DNA of 64,000 nucleotides from an uncultured Formosa sp. (GTDB taxonomy: Bacteria > Bacteroidota > Bacteroidia > Flavobacteriales > Flavobacteriaceae): the NCBI GenBank assembly GCA_902516685.1, contig CABXZJ010000002.1:21257-85256 (forward strand), read 5' to 3'. Of the stretch, positions 21,982 to 30,952 are shown piece by piece; the stretch's first letter is position 1; each line of letters opens with the position of its first letter. The translations under genes and the position numbers were made by a program. The notes below the pieces were generated by a model that saw only the letters and a list, made by a program, of their open reading frames with translations, was not told where the DNA came from and did not search any database.

Positions 21982-22221
21982 ATGGCTATGAAATTTTCAA
22001 TTGCAGACTTGAAAAAAGGAGAGCGTGGAATTATAAAAGACAGTTCTTCCAAAGATATACCACTCAAATTAATTGAGATGGGTTGCTTGCCAGGAAATGA
22101 AGTTCAGTTGCTGCAGCTTGCCCCTTTTTCAGACCCATTATACCTGAATATAAATGACAGCTTTTTAGCTATTCGTAAAGAAACAGCTACCCTTATTTTA
22201 ATTGACAAAATTAATGAGTAA
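21982..22221 (+). CDS. feoA: FeoA family ferrous iron transport protein A
   Basis: This 79-aa SH3-like protein shows the FeoA pattern: a KKGERGIIK strand, LKLIEMGCLPGNEVQLLQLAPF, and a C-terminal LAIRKETATLILI. FeoA is a small cytoplasmic partner that supports FeoB-mediated Fe2+ uptake. Its stop overlaps the feoB start by 8 nt, so the genes are translationally coupled. Confidence 0.92.
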   Translation: MAMKFSIADLKKGERGIIKDSSSKDIPLKLIEMGCLPGNEVQLLQLAPFSDPLYLNINDSFLAIRKETATLILIDKINE

Positions 22222-24316
22222 ACAAATTAAAGTAGCGCTCATTGGTAACCCCAATACAGGTAAAACATCTGTATTTAATTCTCTTACAGGGTTAAATCAA
22301 AAAGTTGGTAATTATCCTGGAATAACGGTTGACAAAAAAGAAGGTGTTTGTAAATTATCCAGGGGAGTAAAAGCTTACATATTAGACCTTCCTGGAACCT
22401 ACAGCTTAAACGCATCCTCAGTGGATGAAAGTGTAGTTATCGAACTTTTACTGAATAAGAAAGATAAAGATTATCCAGACGTTGCTGTTGTTATAAGTGA
22501 TGTTGAAAACCTAAAAAGAAACTTGCTTTTATTTACGCAAATTAAAGATTTAAAAATCCCATGTATTTTGGTAATCAATATGAGCGATGTGATGAAGCGC
22601 AAAGGCATTACAATAGACGTTCCTTTGCTTGAAGGTGAATTACACACGAAGGTTGCCCTAGTTAGTACCCGGAAAGGGACTGGAATAGAGGAATTGAAAA
22701 TATTAATTGAGCAGTATAAGAAATTGTCAATGGCTCAATGTTTGGATATAACTAATATAGATACTACTTATTTTGAACGCCTACAAAAAGCATTTCCAAA
22801 TCAAAATATCTATAAACTTTGGCTAGTGATAACTCAAGATGTTAATTTTAGAAGTATAGTGCGAAAAGAATTAGATGTATTAAAATTTCAAACAAAATCG
22901 AAATCAGAACTCAAACGCCTTCAGCAAAAAGAAACTATAAAGCGTTACCAGTTTATCAATAACACTCTTAAAAGGGCCTTGTTAATTGATCGCTCAAAAG
23001 CTAAAGACTTAAGAAATAAAATAGATAGGGTTTTAACACACAAAATATGGGGTTACCTAATATTTTTTAGCTTACTGTTACTTATTTTTCAAGCTATATA
23101 CGATTGGGCAACCTTCCCAATGGACTTAATTGACACCACTTTTGCAGGGCTCGCAGATTGGATAAAAAGCAATTTTACTGATGGTGGCAAGATCACCGAT
23201 TTGATAGCAGAGGGAATTGTATCGGGAGTTGGTGGAGTGGTTATTTTTATCCCACAAATTGCCTTTCTATTTTTATTTATATCAATTTTAGAAGAAAGCG
23301 GCTATATGAGTCGTGTTGTTTTCTTAATGGACCGAATTATGCGTCGATTTGGGATTAGTGGTAAAAGTGTAGTTCCTCTAATTTCTGGAACTGCTTGTGC
23401 TATTCCTGCGGTTATGGCTACTCGAAATATTGAAAATTGGAAAGAACGTTTAATTACTATACTAGTAATCCCTTTCACTACCTGTGCAGCTCGCCTTCCG
23501 GTTTATCTCATTATTATTGCTCTAATTATTCCTGAAGGAACCCTTCTTGGATTTAGCTACCAAGCCTTGACCCTTATGATGTTGTATCTTATTGGATTTG
23601 GGATGGCTATATTTTCTGCCTACATTCTAGATCGATTTATGAAAACAAATCGTAAAACCTTTTTTGTAGTAGAAATGCCAAATTATAAATTCCCCCTACT
23701 TAAAAATGTTTTAATCACCGTTATTGAAAAAACTAAAACTTTTGTTTTTGAGGCGGGTAAAATTATCTTGGCTATCTCTGTTATACTTTGGGTAATGGCT
23801 TCATATGGCCCAGGTGAAAAATTTTCAAATGCAGATATTATTGTCGCTCAACAAAATACTTCAGTGTCCGAAAGTGAGCTTGAAGATAAGATAGCTGCTT
23901 ACCGACTTGAACATTCTTTAATTGGCATAGTAGGTAAAACAATAGAGCCAGTTATCAAACCTTTAGGTTACGACTGGAAAATAGGTATAGGCTTGATAGC
24001 ATCTTTTGCAGCCAGAGAAGTCTTTGTTGGGACCTTAGCTACAATTTATAGCGTGGGAAGTTCAGCAGAAAACGATGGCATTGAAACAATCAAAACAAGG
24101 ATGGCAAATGAACGTTACAAGGATGGTACAAAAGTGTTTACATTCGCTTCTGGAATCTCTTTACTGCTTTTTTATGCATTTGCTATGCAGTGTATGAGTA
24201 CGCTTGCTATTGTAAAAAGAGAAACTAAAAGTTGGAAATGGCCAATGATTCAACTTGTGGGGATGAGTTTAATTGCCTATATTTTTGCTTTAATTTCTTT
24301 CCAAATATTAAACTAA
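22214..24316 (+). CDS. feoB: Ferrous iron transporter FeoB
   Basis: From ATG 22214 the protein has 700 aa. The N-terminal G domain carries the P-loop GNPNTGKTS (about 10-18), switch region PGITVDKKEG and DLPGTYSL (G3). The C-terminal half is polytopic with the two Gate-like cores (CAIPAVMATR and SFAAREVFVGTLATIYS). It imports Fe2+ across the inner membrane. The earlier TTG at 22202 is within feoA and rejected because ATGAGTAA coupling is typical. A small Cys-rich membrane peptide follows 4 nt downstream. Confidence 0.95.
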   Translation: MSKQIKVALIGNPNTGKTSVFNSLTGLNQKVGNYPGITVDKKEGVCKLSRGVKAYILDLPGTYSLNASSVDESVVIELLLNKKDKDYPDVAVVISDVENLKRNLLLFTQIKDLKIPCILVINMSDVMKRKGITIDVPLLEGELHTKVALVSTRKGTGIEELKILIEQYKKLSMAQCLDITNIDTTYFERLQKAFPNQNIYKLWLVITQDVNFRSIVRKELDVLKFQTKSKSELKRLQQKETIKRYQFINNTLKRALLIDRSKAKDLRNKIDRVLTHKIWGYLIFFSLLLLIFQAIYDWATFPMDLIDTTFAGLADWIKSNFTDGGKITDLIAEGIVSGVGGVVIFIPQIAFLFLFISILEESGYMSRVVFLMDRIMRRFGISGKSVVPLISGTACAIPAVMATRNIENWKERLITILVIPFTTCAARLPVYLIIIALIIPEGTLLGFSYQALTLMMLYLIGFGMAIFSAYILDRFMKTNRKTFFVVEMPNYKFPLLKNVLITVIEKTKTFVFEAGKIILAISVILWVMASYGPGEKFSNADIIVAQQNTSVSESELEDKIAAYRLEHSLIGIVGKTIEPVIKPLGYDWKIGIGLIASFAAREVFVGTLATIYSVGSSAENDGIETIKTRMANERYKDGTKVFTFASGISLLLFYAFAMQCMSTLAIVKRETKSWKWPMIQLVGMSLIAYIFALISFQILN

Positions 24317-24320
24317 ACCT

Positions 24321-24449
24321 ATGAATCCGACTCTAGAAACCATTATATTATTTGGAGCCCTTATAGCAGCTATTTTATTCATATTTAGAAAAAGAATTTG
24401 GAAAAAGAGTAAAGATGGGGATTGTGGAAATGGAAATTGTAAATGCTAA
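24321..24449 (+). CDS. FeoB-associated Cys-rich membrane protein
   Basis: This 42-aa peptide has one membrane helix (about residues 6-22), a basic stretch and a C-terminal cluster CGNGNCKC. Small proteins of this design commonly follow feoB in Bacteroidota. The Cys cluster may bind iron. It starts 4 nt after the feoB stop, so it belongs to the feo operon. Confidence 0.8.
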   Translation: MNPTLETIILFGALIAAILFIFRKRIWKKSKDGDCGNGNCKC

Positions 24450-24450
24450 A

Positions 24451-25275
24451 CTAGCCTAAGGCGACGTCTAAAATCATCATTACAATAAAACCTCCTATAA
24501 AACCTAATGTAGCAATGTCAGTGTATTTGTCACGCTGCGTTTCTGGAATAACTTCCTCAACAACAACAAAAATCATTGCTCCCGCAGCGAATGATAAGGC
24601 ATATGGTAAAATTGGGGTGAAGAATGTAACCGCCAAAGCACCAATAACAGCAGCTATGGGTTCAACTATAGCAGACATTTGACCATACCAAAAACTTTTA
24701 AAACGACTAACTCCTTGACGTCTTAACGGCATTGAAACAGCAATACCCTCTGGAAAATTTTGAATACCAATCCCAAGAGCTAAAGCAACTGCCCCTCCAA
24801 TGGTTGCTTCAGGGATTCCTGCTGCAACTCCCCCAAACAAAACTCCAACAGCAAGACCCTCTGGAATATTATGCATAGTTATCGCAGAAACTAGCAATGT
24901 GGTTCTATGCCAAGGAGATTTAACACCTTCTTTTTCATTGTCCTTAAAATTTATATGTAAGTGCGGAAGTATTTTATCTAGCCCATATAGAAATAGTGCT
25001 CCTAATCCAAATCCAACAGCTGATGGCATGACTTTCACAAAGCCTTCTCCTGGACTCATTTCAATACCGGGAGCCAATAAACTCCAAAAGCTAGCTGCTA
25101 CCATTACTCCACCTGTGAAACCAAGCATACCATCAAGGACACCACGATTCATTCCCTTAAATAAAAAAACTAGAGAAGCTCCTAGAGCTGTTAAAATCCA
25201 AGTAAAAAGGGAAGCATAGAAAGCTGCTAGTACTGGATTTATAGATTCAAAATAAGTGATTACAGTATCTAACAT
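24451..25275 (-). CDS. ZIP family metal transporter
   Basis: The 274-aa protein has about eight membrane helices. The metal-binding helices are clear: HNIPEGLAVGVLFGG (about 139-153) and NFPEGIAVSMPLR (about 176-188), and further along EPIAAVIGA. ZIP proteins import Zn2+, Fe2+ or Mn2+. A His-rich stretch (KILPHLHINF) precedes helix IV. The start is 2 nt after the stop of the DtxR-family regulator on the same strand, so regulator and transporter form an operon, convergent with feoB. Confidence 0.9.
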   Translation of the reverse strand: MLDTVITYFESINPVLAAFYASLFTWILTALGASLVFLFKGMNRGVLDGMLGFTGGVMVAASFWSLLAPGIEMSPGEGFVKVMPSAVGFGLGALFLYGLDKILPHLHINFKDNEKEGVKSPWHRTTLLVSAITMHNIPEGLAVGVLFGGVAAGIPEATIGGAVALALGIGIQNFPEGIAVSMPLRRQGVSRFKSFWYGQMSAIVEPIAAVIGALAVTFFTPILPYALSFAAGAMIFVVVEEVIPETQRDKYTDIATLGFIGGFIVMMILDVALG

Positions 25276-25277
25276 AT

Positions 25278-25934
25278 TTATATAGTTTTGACAAATAAAT
25301 TTTGAGCAACTTCTTTTGAAATTAATCGTTTAATATTATTTATTTTGACAGTCATAGATTCATCATAAGACTCTTTGGAAAGAACATCTATGTTGGTTCC
25401 CAAAGCAATATTATATTTATCTAAATATTGTAAAAATTCGGAAGATGAGTCCTTCACTCCTACACAAATACAACTTTGGGATTGATTGACCTTTGCCAGT
25501 AGTAATTTTTTAGTTGAAGGTATTTTTCCTTTACTGTCTGGTATTGGATCTCCATGTGGGTCTTTAGTTGGATAGTCTAAAAAGCTGTCTAATTCTTGAG
25601 TTAGTTTTTCAGATTTTATATGCTCTAGTTGTTCAGCAACATCATGTACCTCGTCCCATGAAAAATGTAACTTATCAACTAAAAATACCTCCCACAAGCG
25701 ATGCTTTCTAATGACAGCAGCAGCAGCTAATCTACCATTGTTAGTAAGCTTTACACCTCTATATTTTTGATAAGCTACAAAATCCTTTTCTGATAGCTTT
25801 TTGATCATATCCGTTGCAGAAGAGGCCTTTGTTTCCATTTTTCTAGCAATAGCGTTAGTGCTAACCGCTTGATTGTCCTGCTTAGATAAATGAAAAATTG
25901 CCTTAAGGTAATTTTCTTCTGAAAGTGTGACCAT
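25278..25934 (-). CDS. DtxR/MntR family metal-dependent transcriptional repressor
   Basis: From ATG 25934 the protein has 218 aa. The N-terminal winged helix (SEENYLKAIFHL, then ATDMIKKLSEKDFVAYQKYRGVKLT), dimerisation/metal domain with EVFLVDKLHFSWDEVHDVAEQLEHI (metal ligands among E, H and D), and a C-terminal FeoA/SH3-like domain are in the usual order. It should repress metal-uptake genes when Fe2+ or Mn2+ is bound. Six extra residues from TTG 25952 are rejected because that start lies inside the promoter box. A palindromic operator candidate sits at 25966-25981. Confidence 0.92.
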   Translation of the reverse strand: MVTLSEENYLKAIFHLSKQDNQAVSTNAIARKMETKASSATDMIKKLSEKDFVAYQKYRGVKLTNNGRLAAAAVIRKHRLWEVFLVDKLHFSWDEVHDVAEQLEHIKSEKLTQELDSFLDYPTKDPHGDPIPDSKGKIPSTKKLLLAKVNQSQSCICVGVKDSSSEFLQYLDKYNIALGTNIDVLSKESYDESMTVKINNIKRLISKEVAQNLFVKTI

Positions 25935-25949
25935 TTTTAATAATTTATA

Positions 25950-25957
25950 CAAATATA
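25950..25957 (-). promoter_or_regulatory. -7 promoter box for the DtxR-ZIP operon
   Basis: The minus strand reads TATATTTG, matching TAnnTTTG, 15 nt before ATG 25934. Confidence 0.6.
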
Positions 25958-25965
25958 AATAAATT

Positions 25966-25981
25966 TTTAGCCTTGTCTAAA
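25966..25981. promoter_or_regulatory. Candidate DtxR/MntR operator
   Basis: TTTAGCCTTGTCTAAA is an inverted repeat TTTAG-N6-CTAAA. It lies midway between the divergent -7 boxes of the regulator (25950-25957) and the TonB receptor (25990-25997), so a bound repressor would cover the upstream region of both. The half-site resembles known DtxR/MntR boxes; binding is inferred. Confidence 0.6.
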
Positions 25982-25989
25982 TTATAAAG

Positions 25990-25997
25990 TATATTTG
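25990..25997 (+). promoter_or_regulatory. -7 promoter box for the TonB receptor
   Basis: TATATTTG ends only 4 nt before ATG 26002. Transcription would begin at or next to the start codon, so the mRNA may be leaderless. Confidence 0.6.
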
Positions 25998-26001
25998 TCC
26001 A

Positions 26002-28305
26002 ATGAAGTTAACCAGTCACGTTTTATTATTTTATCTATTAACTGCCCCTTTTGTATACGGGCAATTCTACAGTGTTAGTGGAAAAATTCAATCCAAAAAA
26101 AAACCTTTGGCTTTTGCTAACGTTTTTATTAAAAGTCTTGAAAAAGGGGCAATTGCTGATGAAAAGGGTGTTTATAAACTAACGGGTCTAAAATCTGGGA
26201 CCTATATCCTTGAAGTTTCTTTTACTGGCTACACAAGCCTACAACAAAAGATTCTAATCACAGATCAAAATACAAGTCTCGATTTTCAATTGGAAGTAAA
26301 TTCGTCTTTAGAAGAAGTGGTTATAACAGGCACTCGCACCTTTAAACGCAAAACCAGTAGTCCAGTTATTGTTAATATTTTAAGTAGTACTACTTTAAAC
26401 AATGTGCAAGCTTGTAATTTGTCAGAAGGTTTAAAATTTCAACCCGGGTTGCGTGTAGAAACAAACTGTCAAACTTGTAACTACACCCAGCTTCGCATGA
26501 ATGGCTTGGCCGGTGGCTATTCTCAAATACTTATTAATGGAAGGCCTATATTTAGTCCACTGACAGGGTTGTATGGACTAGAACAAATTCCCACCAACAT
26601 GATTGAAAGGATAGAAACCATTAGAGGCGGCGGTTCAACGCTTTATGGCTCTAGTGCAATTGGAGGAGTCGTTAATATAATTACCAAAATTCCAAAATCG
26701 AATAATATAGAACTAAGCTATGTACACCAAAGCATTAAAGCAGCAGCCAATGAAAACATATTTAATGGCAATGCAACAGTTGTTTCAAAGAACAAATCAG
26801 CAGGAATCGCCTTATTCGCAAATAAAAGAAATCGGGAATATTACGATGCTAATGGGGACAATTTCTCAGAACTTCCTGCACTTGAAAATAGTGCCTATGG
26901 AGCCAGCCTTTTCTACTTACCTAGTGAAAACCAAAAATTTGAAGCCAGTGTCAGTCATTTAAACGAATACCGCTACGGAGGAGAAATGATCGACCAGACC
27001 GTGTACTTAAACCAACAAGCTGAAGAACGTAATCACGATGTGTGGATGGGAAGTTTGGATTATCAAATCAATTTTAATGATGATAATAATGCTATAATCG
27101 CATATCTTTCAGGACAGCGAACAAAACGCGACCATTACACCGGAATCTTTCCGGATGACCCAACAGCGATAGAAGCCCATTTAAGCAGTCCTCCTTACGG
27201 CATTTCAAAAACAACGACTTTCCAAGGTGGGGTGCAATTCAACCAACGAATGAATCGTTTTTTTAAGGGGGCTAATGTAATAACATTAGGTGGTGAGTAT
27301 CTAAGAGATGCGGTTTTAGATGATATAGCAGCTTACAATTACAACATTGATCAAACGACTGAAAGCCAGGCTTTGTTTTTACAAAGCGATTGGGAAATTA
27401 TACCAGCTCTTAGCTTGCTTTCCGGCATCAGAATGGAGCGCCATAATTTGGTAAATAAGCTCATTTTTAGCCCCCGTATTTCATTGATGTACAAACCACA
27501 ATCTGTACTACAAATTCGAACGACCTGGAGTAGTGGTTTTAGAGCGCCACAAGCCTTTGATGCCGACTTACACATTGCTTTCGCAGGAGGTGGTATCTCA
27601 AGAATTTCATTGGCAGAAAACCTCATAGAAGAGCGCTCAAATAGCTTTAGCGCATCAGTTAATTACGATTACCCTACTGAAAATTATATTTTTGGATTCA
27701 CCCTGGAGGGGTTTTATACTACCTTAAATGATGCCTTTTTTCTCGCACCCCTTGGTGAGGATGCCTATGGAAAACGTTTTGAAAAACAAAATGGTGACAC
27801 GGCTAGAGTACAAGGAATGACTGTGGAGTTACGTGCAAATTATAAAAAGAAAATTGAGCTTGAAACAGGGTTTAACATCCAATCTAGTCGTTACGATAGA
27901 GCCGTTGAGGTGATTGAAGGATTCTCAGCCACTCGAGAATTTTTACGAACCCCAAATCAATATGGCTTTGCCACCTTAAATTTCATGCCCAATGAAAAAT
28001 TTAAAAGTAATCTTAATTACGTCTACACTGGTCCTATGAAATTATTGCATTTGGCAGGTGCTCCAGAACAAAGCATAGATGGGGTTTTAACTTCCAAATC
28101 TTTTTCTGAAATTGGCTTTAGGACAAGTTATAGTTTTGTTTTAAAAAATACAAGACCAAAATTGGAAGTTTTTGGAGGTATAAAAAATATTTTAGATGCT
28201 TATCAAACTGATTTTGATAGTGGTAAAAATAGAGATAGTAATTATGTTTATGGACCGGCAACACCAAGAACATATTTCTTAGGTATAAAAATAAGCAGTT
28301 TTTAA
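26002..28305 (+). CDS. TonB-dependent outer membrane receptor, probably metal-related
   Basis: The 767-aa protein has a signal peptide (1-20), a carboxypeptidase-regulatory-like domain (about 21-105, VSGKIQSKKKPLAFANVFIK), a plug domain with a CQTC motif and RIETIRGGGSTLYGSSAIGG, and a C-terminal beta-barrel ending in an aromatic residue (TYFLGIKISSF). It should import a chelated metal or cofactor with TonB energy. Divergent arrangement with the DtxR regulator and a shared operator point to iron or manganese control. Confidence 0.9.
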   Translation: MKLTSHVLLFYLLTAPFVYGQFYSVSGKIQSKKKPLAFANVFIKSLEKGAIADEKGVYKLTGLKSGTYILEVSFTGYTSLQQKILITDQNTSLDFQLEVNSSLEEVVITGTRTFKRKTSSPVIVNILSSTTLNNVQACNLSEGLKFQPGLRVETNCQTCNYTQLRMNGLAGGYSQILINGRPIFSPLTGLYGLEQIPTNMIERIETIRGGGSTLYGSSAIGGVVNIITKIPKSNNIELSYVHQSIKAAANENIFNGNATVVSKNKSAGIALFANKRNREYYDANGDNFSELPALENSAYGASLFYLPSENQKFEASVSHLNEYRYGGEMIDQTVYLNQQAEERNHDVWMGSLDYQINFNDDNNAIIAYLSGQRTKRDHYTGIFPDDPTAIEAHLSSPPYGISKTTTFQGGVQFNQRMNRFFKGANVITLGGEYLRDAVLDDIAAYNYNIDQTTESQALFLQSDWEIIPALSLLSGIRMERHNLVNKLIFSPRISLMYKPQSVLQIRTTWSSGFRAPQAFDADLHIAFAGGGISRISLAENLIEERSNSFSASVNYDYPTENYIFGFTLEGFYTTLNDAFFLAPLGEDAYGKRFEKQNGDTARVQGMTVELRANYKKKIELETGFNIQSSRYDRAVEVIEGFSATREFLRTPNQYGFATLNFMPNEKFKSNLNYVYTGPMKLLHLAGAPEQSIDGVLTSKSFSEIGFRTSYSFVLKNTRPKLEVFGGIKNILDAYQTDFDSGKNRDSNYVYGPATPRTYFLGIKISSF

Positions 28306-29027
28306 AATCCAAGTTCTGATCGCAACTGATCATAGGCTTCCTGAACTTTCCTAAACTTTTCCTCAGCCCCTTTCAGATGGGCCTCACCAAGATGTAGTAC
28401 TTTGTCAGGATGGAATTTTTTAGCCATTTTACGGTAGGCCTTTTTAATGGCTTGAGGACTTGATCCCCTTTCAATTTCTAAGATTTTATAAGCATTAGCC
28501 TGGCTATTATAAAACATGGCCTTGATACTTTTAAAATCGTTTGTGCTAATTCTTAAGTACTGGGCAATTTGTTCTATGACGGCAACTTCACTAGCTGCTA
28601 CAGTCCCATCCGCTTTAGCAATCCCAAATAGAAAATGTAATAATTGCAAGCGCGAAGCGTGATCCATCATCTTCAAAATCTGCATACAAACTTGTCTTAG
28701 AGAAATATTAGATTGTTGATTAATGGCTTTGAATAATTTAAAAGCATTATTAGCACGTTCCTTACCGTACATTTGAACAAATTGGCGCCTTACAAAATCT
28801 AATTCTCGACGATCTTGTTTACCATCGGCTTTTATTACTAAAGAGGCTAAAACAAGTAAACTAACTTCAAAATCTCCAGACTGAGTTTGTGAGTAAACTT
28901 GTTCATATCGCTTAGATTTTGTACTAGTATTTCCGACCAAACTACCAATAGCTAAGCCTATGATTGCACCAATTGGACCTCCAAAAGACCAACCAACTGT
29001 AGCTCCTATCCATTTTGAAAAACTCAT
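28302..29027 (-). CDS. TerB-like/DnaJ-domain protein (DjlA-like)
   Basis: The 241-aa protein begins with a Gly-rich hydrophobic segment (WSFGGPIGAIIGLAIGSLVG). A TerB-like helical domain follows (about 50-165, with AKADGTVAASEVAVIEQIA), then a C-terminal J domain (about 170-238) containing the HPD motif in FHPDKV. It is probably an inner-membrane-associated DnaK co-chaperone. The gene converges on the TonB receptor and overlaps its stop by 4 nt. Confidence 0.88.
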   Translation of the reverse strand: MSFSKWIGATVGWSFGGPIGAIIGLAIGSLVGNTSTKSKRYEQVYSQTQSGDFEVSLLVLASLVIKADGKQDRRELDFVRRQFVQMYGKERANNAFKLFKAINQQSNISLRQVCMQILKMMDHASRLQLLHFLFGIAKADGTVAASEVAVIEQIAQYLRISTNDFKSIKAMFYNSQANAYKILEIERGSSPQAIKKAYRKMAKKFHPDKVLHLGEAHLKGAEEKFRKVQEAYDQLRSELGF

Positions 29028-29051
29028 TGCTATAAATTATATTTTGAAGAT

Positions 29052-29059
29052 CAAACCTA
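29052..29059 (-). promoter_or_regulatory. -7 promoter box for the DjlA-like gene
   Basis: The minus strand reads TAGGTTTG, 24 nt upstream of the start at 29027. Confidence 0.5.
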
Positions 29060-29093
29060 CGGAATTTCATTCATAATTTGAAACAGAATTGTG

Positions 29094-29101
29094 TATCTTT
29101 G
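29094..29101 (+). promoter_or_regulatory. -7 promoter box for the bacilliredoxin gene
   Basis: TATCTTTG matches TAnnTTTG, 21 nt before ATG 29123. Confidence 0.55.
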
Positions 29102-29122
29102 TCTTAAACTAAAAATAACTTT

Positions 29123-29533
29123 ATGTACCCAGCAGAACTAGTAAAGCCCATGCGCGAACAACTTACCAATGTAGGATTTGATGAATTATTCAATGCGGAA
29201 GCAGTAGATGCAGCGTTATCTAAGCCTGGCACAACACTTATTGTTGTAAACTCCGTATGTGGGTGTGCTGCAGCCAATGCTCGCCCTGGTGTAATTAAAA
29301 GCTTAAAAAATGATAAGCGCCCTACACAAAGTGTTACAGTATTTGCAGGAGTTGACAAAGAAGCGGTGAATAAGGCCCGTGAACACATGATACCCTTTCC
29401 GCCAAGTTCTCCCTGCATGGCTTTATTTAAAGACGGTGAATTAGTTCACATGCTAGAGCGTCACCATATTGAAGGTAGACCTGCCGAGCTAATTTCAGAG
29501 AACTTAAAAGATGCTTACAACGAGCATTGTTAG
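29123..29533 (+). CDS. BrxA/BrxB-type bacilliredoxin (YphP/YqiW family)
   Basis: The 136-aa protein has the thioredoxin-like fold with the family's CGC active site (C46-G-C48 in NSVCGCAAANARPG) and the conserved downstream PPSSPCMALF. Members remove low-molecular-weight thiols from oxidised proteins. Length is typical. It is a single gene between divergent djlA-like and convergent radA transcripts. Confidence 0.9.
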   Translation: MYPAELVKPMREQLTNVGFDELFNAEAVDAALSKPGTTLIVVNSVCGCAAANARPGVIKSLKNDKRPTQSVTVFAGVDKEAVNKAREHMIPFPPSSPCMALFKDGELVHMLERHHIEGRPAELISENLKDAYNEHC

Positions 29534-29593
29534 TGATAAAATCTTGAAATTTTTAAGGATTTTTAATTTACTACAATAAGGTTTTATACGATA

Positions 29594-30952
29594 TTAAAAA
29601 AAATCAAGTAACTCTTCTATTTTAGAAATTAAGTGAATTTGAATATTTTTAGGCTTCAAATTAAACTTATTATGTTTAGCTATAAAAATGGCTTCAAAAC
29701 CTAACTTCTCTGCTTCTGTAATTCTTTTTTCAACTCGCTGAACTGGACGAATTTCGCCAGACAAACCAATCTCCCCTGCAAAACAATAATTTTGAGTCAA
29801 AATAGCATCATTGTTTGATGATAAAATAGCCGCTACAACCGCCAAATCAATTGCGGGATCATTTACATTTATTCCTCCAGTAATATTTAAAAATACATCT
29901 TTGGCTGCTAATTTAAAACCTGCTCGTTTTTCAAGTACCGCTAATAACATGTTCAGTCTCTTTGCATTAAATCCGGTAGCGCTTCTTTGGGGTGTCCCAT
30001 ATACTGCTGAACTCACCAATGCTTGAACTTCAACTAACAATGGCCTTACACCTTCTAACGTAACTGCTATAGCGTTCCCAGAGAGAGGGCTGTCTTTTTC
30101 GGATATTAAAATTTGAGATGGGTTCTTAACCTCCTTTAGACCATCTCCTTGCATTTCATAAATACCTAACTCATGAGTCGAGCCAAAACGATTTTTATGA
30201 GCTCTTAAAATCCTAAAAACATGATTACGATCTCCTTCAAATTGCAAAACCGTATCTACCATATGTTCTAAAATCTTTGGTCCAGCTATACTTCCATCCT
30301 TAGTAATATGGCCTATTAGAATTATTGGAGTAGCCGTTTCCTTTGAAAATTTCATTAACTCCGATGTCGTCTGTTTTATCTGTGAAACACTACCGGAAGA
30401 GGCTTCTAAAAAATCACTTTGAAGAGTTTGAATTGAATCCACCACAATAATTTGAGGTTTGATAGTATCAATTTGTCTAAAAATCTTTTGTGTATTAGTT
30501 TCAGTTAAAATATAACAATGTTCACTGTTAAGAGCAATACGTTGTGCTCTAAGTTTTATTTGCTTTTGACTTTCTTCTCCCGAAATATATAATGTCACAT
30601 ACGGTAATTTTAATGCTATCTGAAGCATCAGAGTGCTTTTTCCTATCCCCGGTTCACCACCTAACAAAGTCAAAGATCCGGGAACAATACCTCCACCTAA
30701 AACTCTGTTTAGTTCTAAGTCCAATAAATTTAGCCTTGGGGTATTAGTTGTGTCAATCTCTGAAATTTTTAAAGGCTTTGCTGCCCTACTTGTATCATTA
30801 TTTACAGTCGTCTTCCAGTCTCCTTTTTTAGGCTTCTCAATAACTTCTTCTTCAATAGTGTTCCATGACTTACAAGAATTACACTGACCTTGCCATTTGG
30901 AGTATTGAGCACCACAGCTTTGACAAAAAAATGTTGTTTTTAACTTTGCCAT
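29594..30952 (-). CDS. radA: DNA repair protein RadA
   Basis: The 452-aa protein has the N-terminal C4 zinc finger (C10, C13, C24, C27), a RecA-like core with Walker A GGEPGIGKSTL (about 92-102), the RadA-specific KNRFG motif (about 252-256) and a C-terminal Lon-protease-like domain. RadA drives branch migration during recombinational repair. Its ATG overlaps the stop of the upstream esterase gene by one base, so the two are coupled. Confidence 0.95.
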   Translation of the reverse strand: MAKLKTTFFCQSCGAQYSKWQGQCNSCKSWNTIEEEVIEKPKKGDWKTTVNNDTSRAAKPLKISEIDTTNTPRLNLLDLELNRVLGGGIVPGSLTLLGGEPGIGKSTLMLQIALKLPYVTLYISGEESQKQIKLRAQRIALNSEHCYILTETNTQKIFRQIDTIKPQIIVVDSIQTLQSDFLEASSGSVSQIKQTTSELMKFSKETATPIILIGHITKDGSIAGPKILEHMVDTVLQFEGDRNHVFRILRAHKNRFGSTHELGIYEMQGDGLKEVKNPSQILISEKDSPLSGNAIAVTLEGVRPLLVEVQALVSSAVYGTPQRSATGFNAKRLNMLLAVLEKRAGFKLAAKDVFLNITGGINVNDPAIDLAVVAAILSSNNDAILTQNYCFAGEIGLSGEIRPVQRVEKRITEAEKLGFEAIFIAKHNKFNLKPKNIQIHLISKIEELLDFF

